DNA from: an uncultured Collinsella sp.
Lineage (GTDB): Bacteria; Actinomycetota; Coriobacteriia; Coriobacteriales; Coriobacteriaceae
Length of the DNA: 5,991 bases
Direction of reading: 5' to 3'
NCBI GenBank assembly: GCA_900554255.1
Contig: USGN01000079.1
Location: 1-5,991 of the forward strand
The notes under the pieces were generated by a model, which worked only from the letters and a program-made list of their open reading frames with translations, searched no databases and had not been told where the DNA came from. Shown piece by piece: positions 5,644 to 5,991 of this stretch (positions within the stretch are counted from its first letter, which is position 1; every line of letters starts with the position of its first letter). The translations under genes were made by a program, and so were the position numbers.

Positions 5644-5670
5644 CCCATGGGGACGGAGGAAAATGGATCA
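5644..5670. repeat. 27-bp dispersed direct repeat, copy 2
   Basis: Same element as at 5247-5273, same orientation, one mismatch. It lies 20 nt past the stop of the ABC transporter gene, so like copy 1 it sits directly 3' of a minus-strand gene. With copy 1 it encloses the RelB-like gene and its leader in a segment of about 420 bp. Confidence 0.85.
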
Positions 5671-5690
5671 TTTTGTTGCTGAGTTAGTTT

Positions 5691-5991
5691 TTAGAGCGTG
5701 GTGATGTCCGAGATATCGAGGGCCTGAGCGTCGGCGACATCGTGCGTGGCAAGCAACAGCATACGGCCGTCGAGCAGGTCGAGCACGACCTTGGTCGTCG
5801 CATCGCGCGCGGCGGCGTCCAGGCCGGTAAAGGGCTCATCCAGAATGACGGCACAGCCGCCACACAGCAGGGCTCGAGCGATCTCGACACGACGGCGCTG
5901 CCCGCCCGAAAGCTCGGCCATGCACGCATGCACGTCGATTCCCGGCACCAGCAGGCGCAGCAATGCCGCGGCGCTCGAAGCGTCCACGCGT
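5691..5991 (-). CDS. ABC transporter ATP-binding protein, C-terminal part
   Basis: The 99 visible residues hold the second half of an ABC ATPase: the signature SGGQRRRVEIARALL, the Walker B segment CAVILDEPFTGLD with its catalytic Glu and the following D-loop, and the H-loop LLLATHD. The Walker A and Q-loop lie beyond the right window edge, so neither the true start nor the substrate can be seen; the first GTG in view (5987) is most likely an internal valine. The protein ends about 18 residues after the H-loop histidine, so it is a compact single nucleotide-binding domain without an accessory C-terminal domain. It would act on the cytoplasmic face of the membrane with a permease encoded elsewhere, probably upstream on the minus strand beyond the window. 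No terminator hairpin is seen after its TAA stop; only the 27-bp repeat lies there. Confidence 0.9.
   Translation of the reverse strand, partial: RVDASSAAALLRLLVPGIDVHACMAELSGGQRRRVEIARALLCGGCAVILDEPFTGLDAAARDATTKVVLDLLDGRMLLLATHDVADAQALDISDITTL

Overview
This 6-kb stretch looks like chromosomal DNA from a high-GC, Gram-positive-like gut actinobacterium. Collinsella or a related Coriobacteriia is my best guess, resting on strong GC bias at third codon positions, GGAGG-type ribosome binding sites, one GTG start, the gene families present and the style of the short intergenic repeats. The genus is inferred and not proven. No rRNA, tRNA, CRISPR array, insertion sequence or phage gene is visible.

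Layout, left to right. (1) 1-1006, minus: most of a FucO-type lactaldehyde reductase, cut at its C-terminus by the window edge. Its leader carries a hairpin and possible LacI-type operator sites. (2) 1130-1165: a good intrinsic terminator for the next minus-strand gene. (3) 1172-1888, minus: a DUF1275 (YoaK-type) membrane protein. (4) 1889-2141: a divergent spacer with a perfect 12-bp inverted repeat that abuts a candidate -10 box. (5) 2142-4283, plus: a YgiQ-family radical SAM protein with a GTG start and a low-complexity Gly/Lys-rich tail. (6) 4280-5191, minus: a CPBP intramembrane protease-like protein, convergent with ygiQ and overlapping it by the four bases CTAG. A 13-bp hairpin sits just past the ygiQ stop, inside the CPBP coding sequence. 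(7) 5247-5670: a small module made of an orphan RelB/DinJ-like antitoxin gene (5275-5475, minus), a leader with two inverted-repeat structures and a 10-bp phased repeat array, and a 27-bp direct repeat at each end. (8) 5691-5991, minus: the C-terminal part of an ABC transporter ATPase, cut by the window edge.

The genes do not form an obvious pathway: five of the six run on the minus strand, with ygiQ alone on the plus strand, and there is no clear shared operon. The RelB-like and CPBP genes are separated by 83 bp with no terminator seen, so read-through between them is possible. The genes are ordinary families. The part most worth a second look is the antitoxin module, with its repeats and structured leader. 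I see no convincing new multi-gene system.
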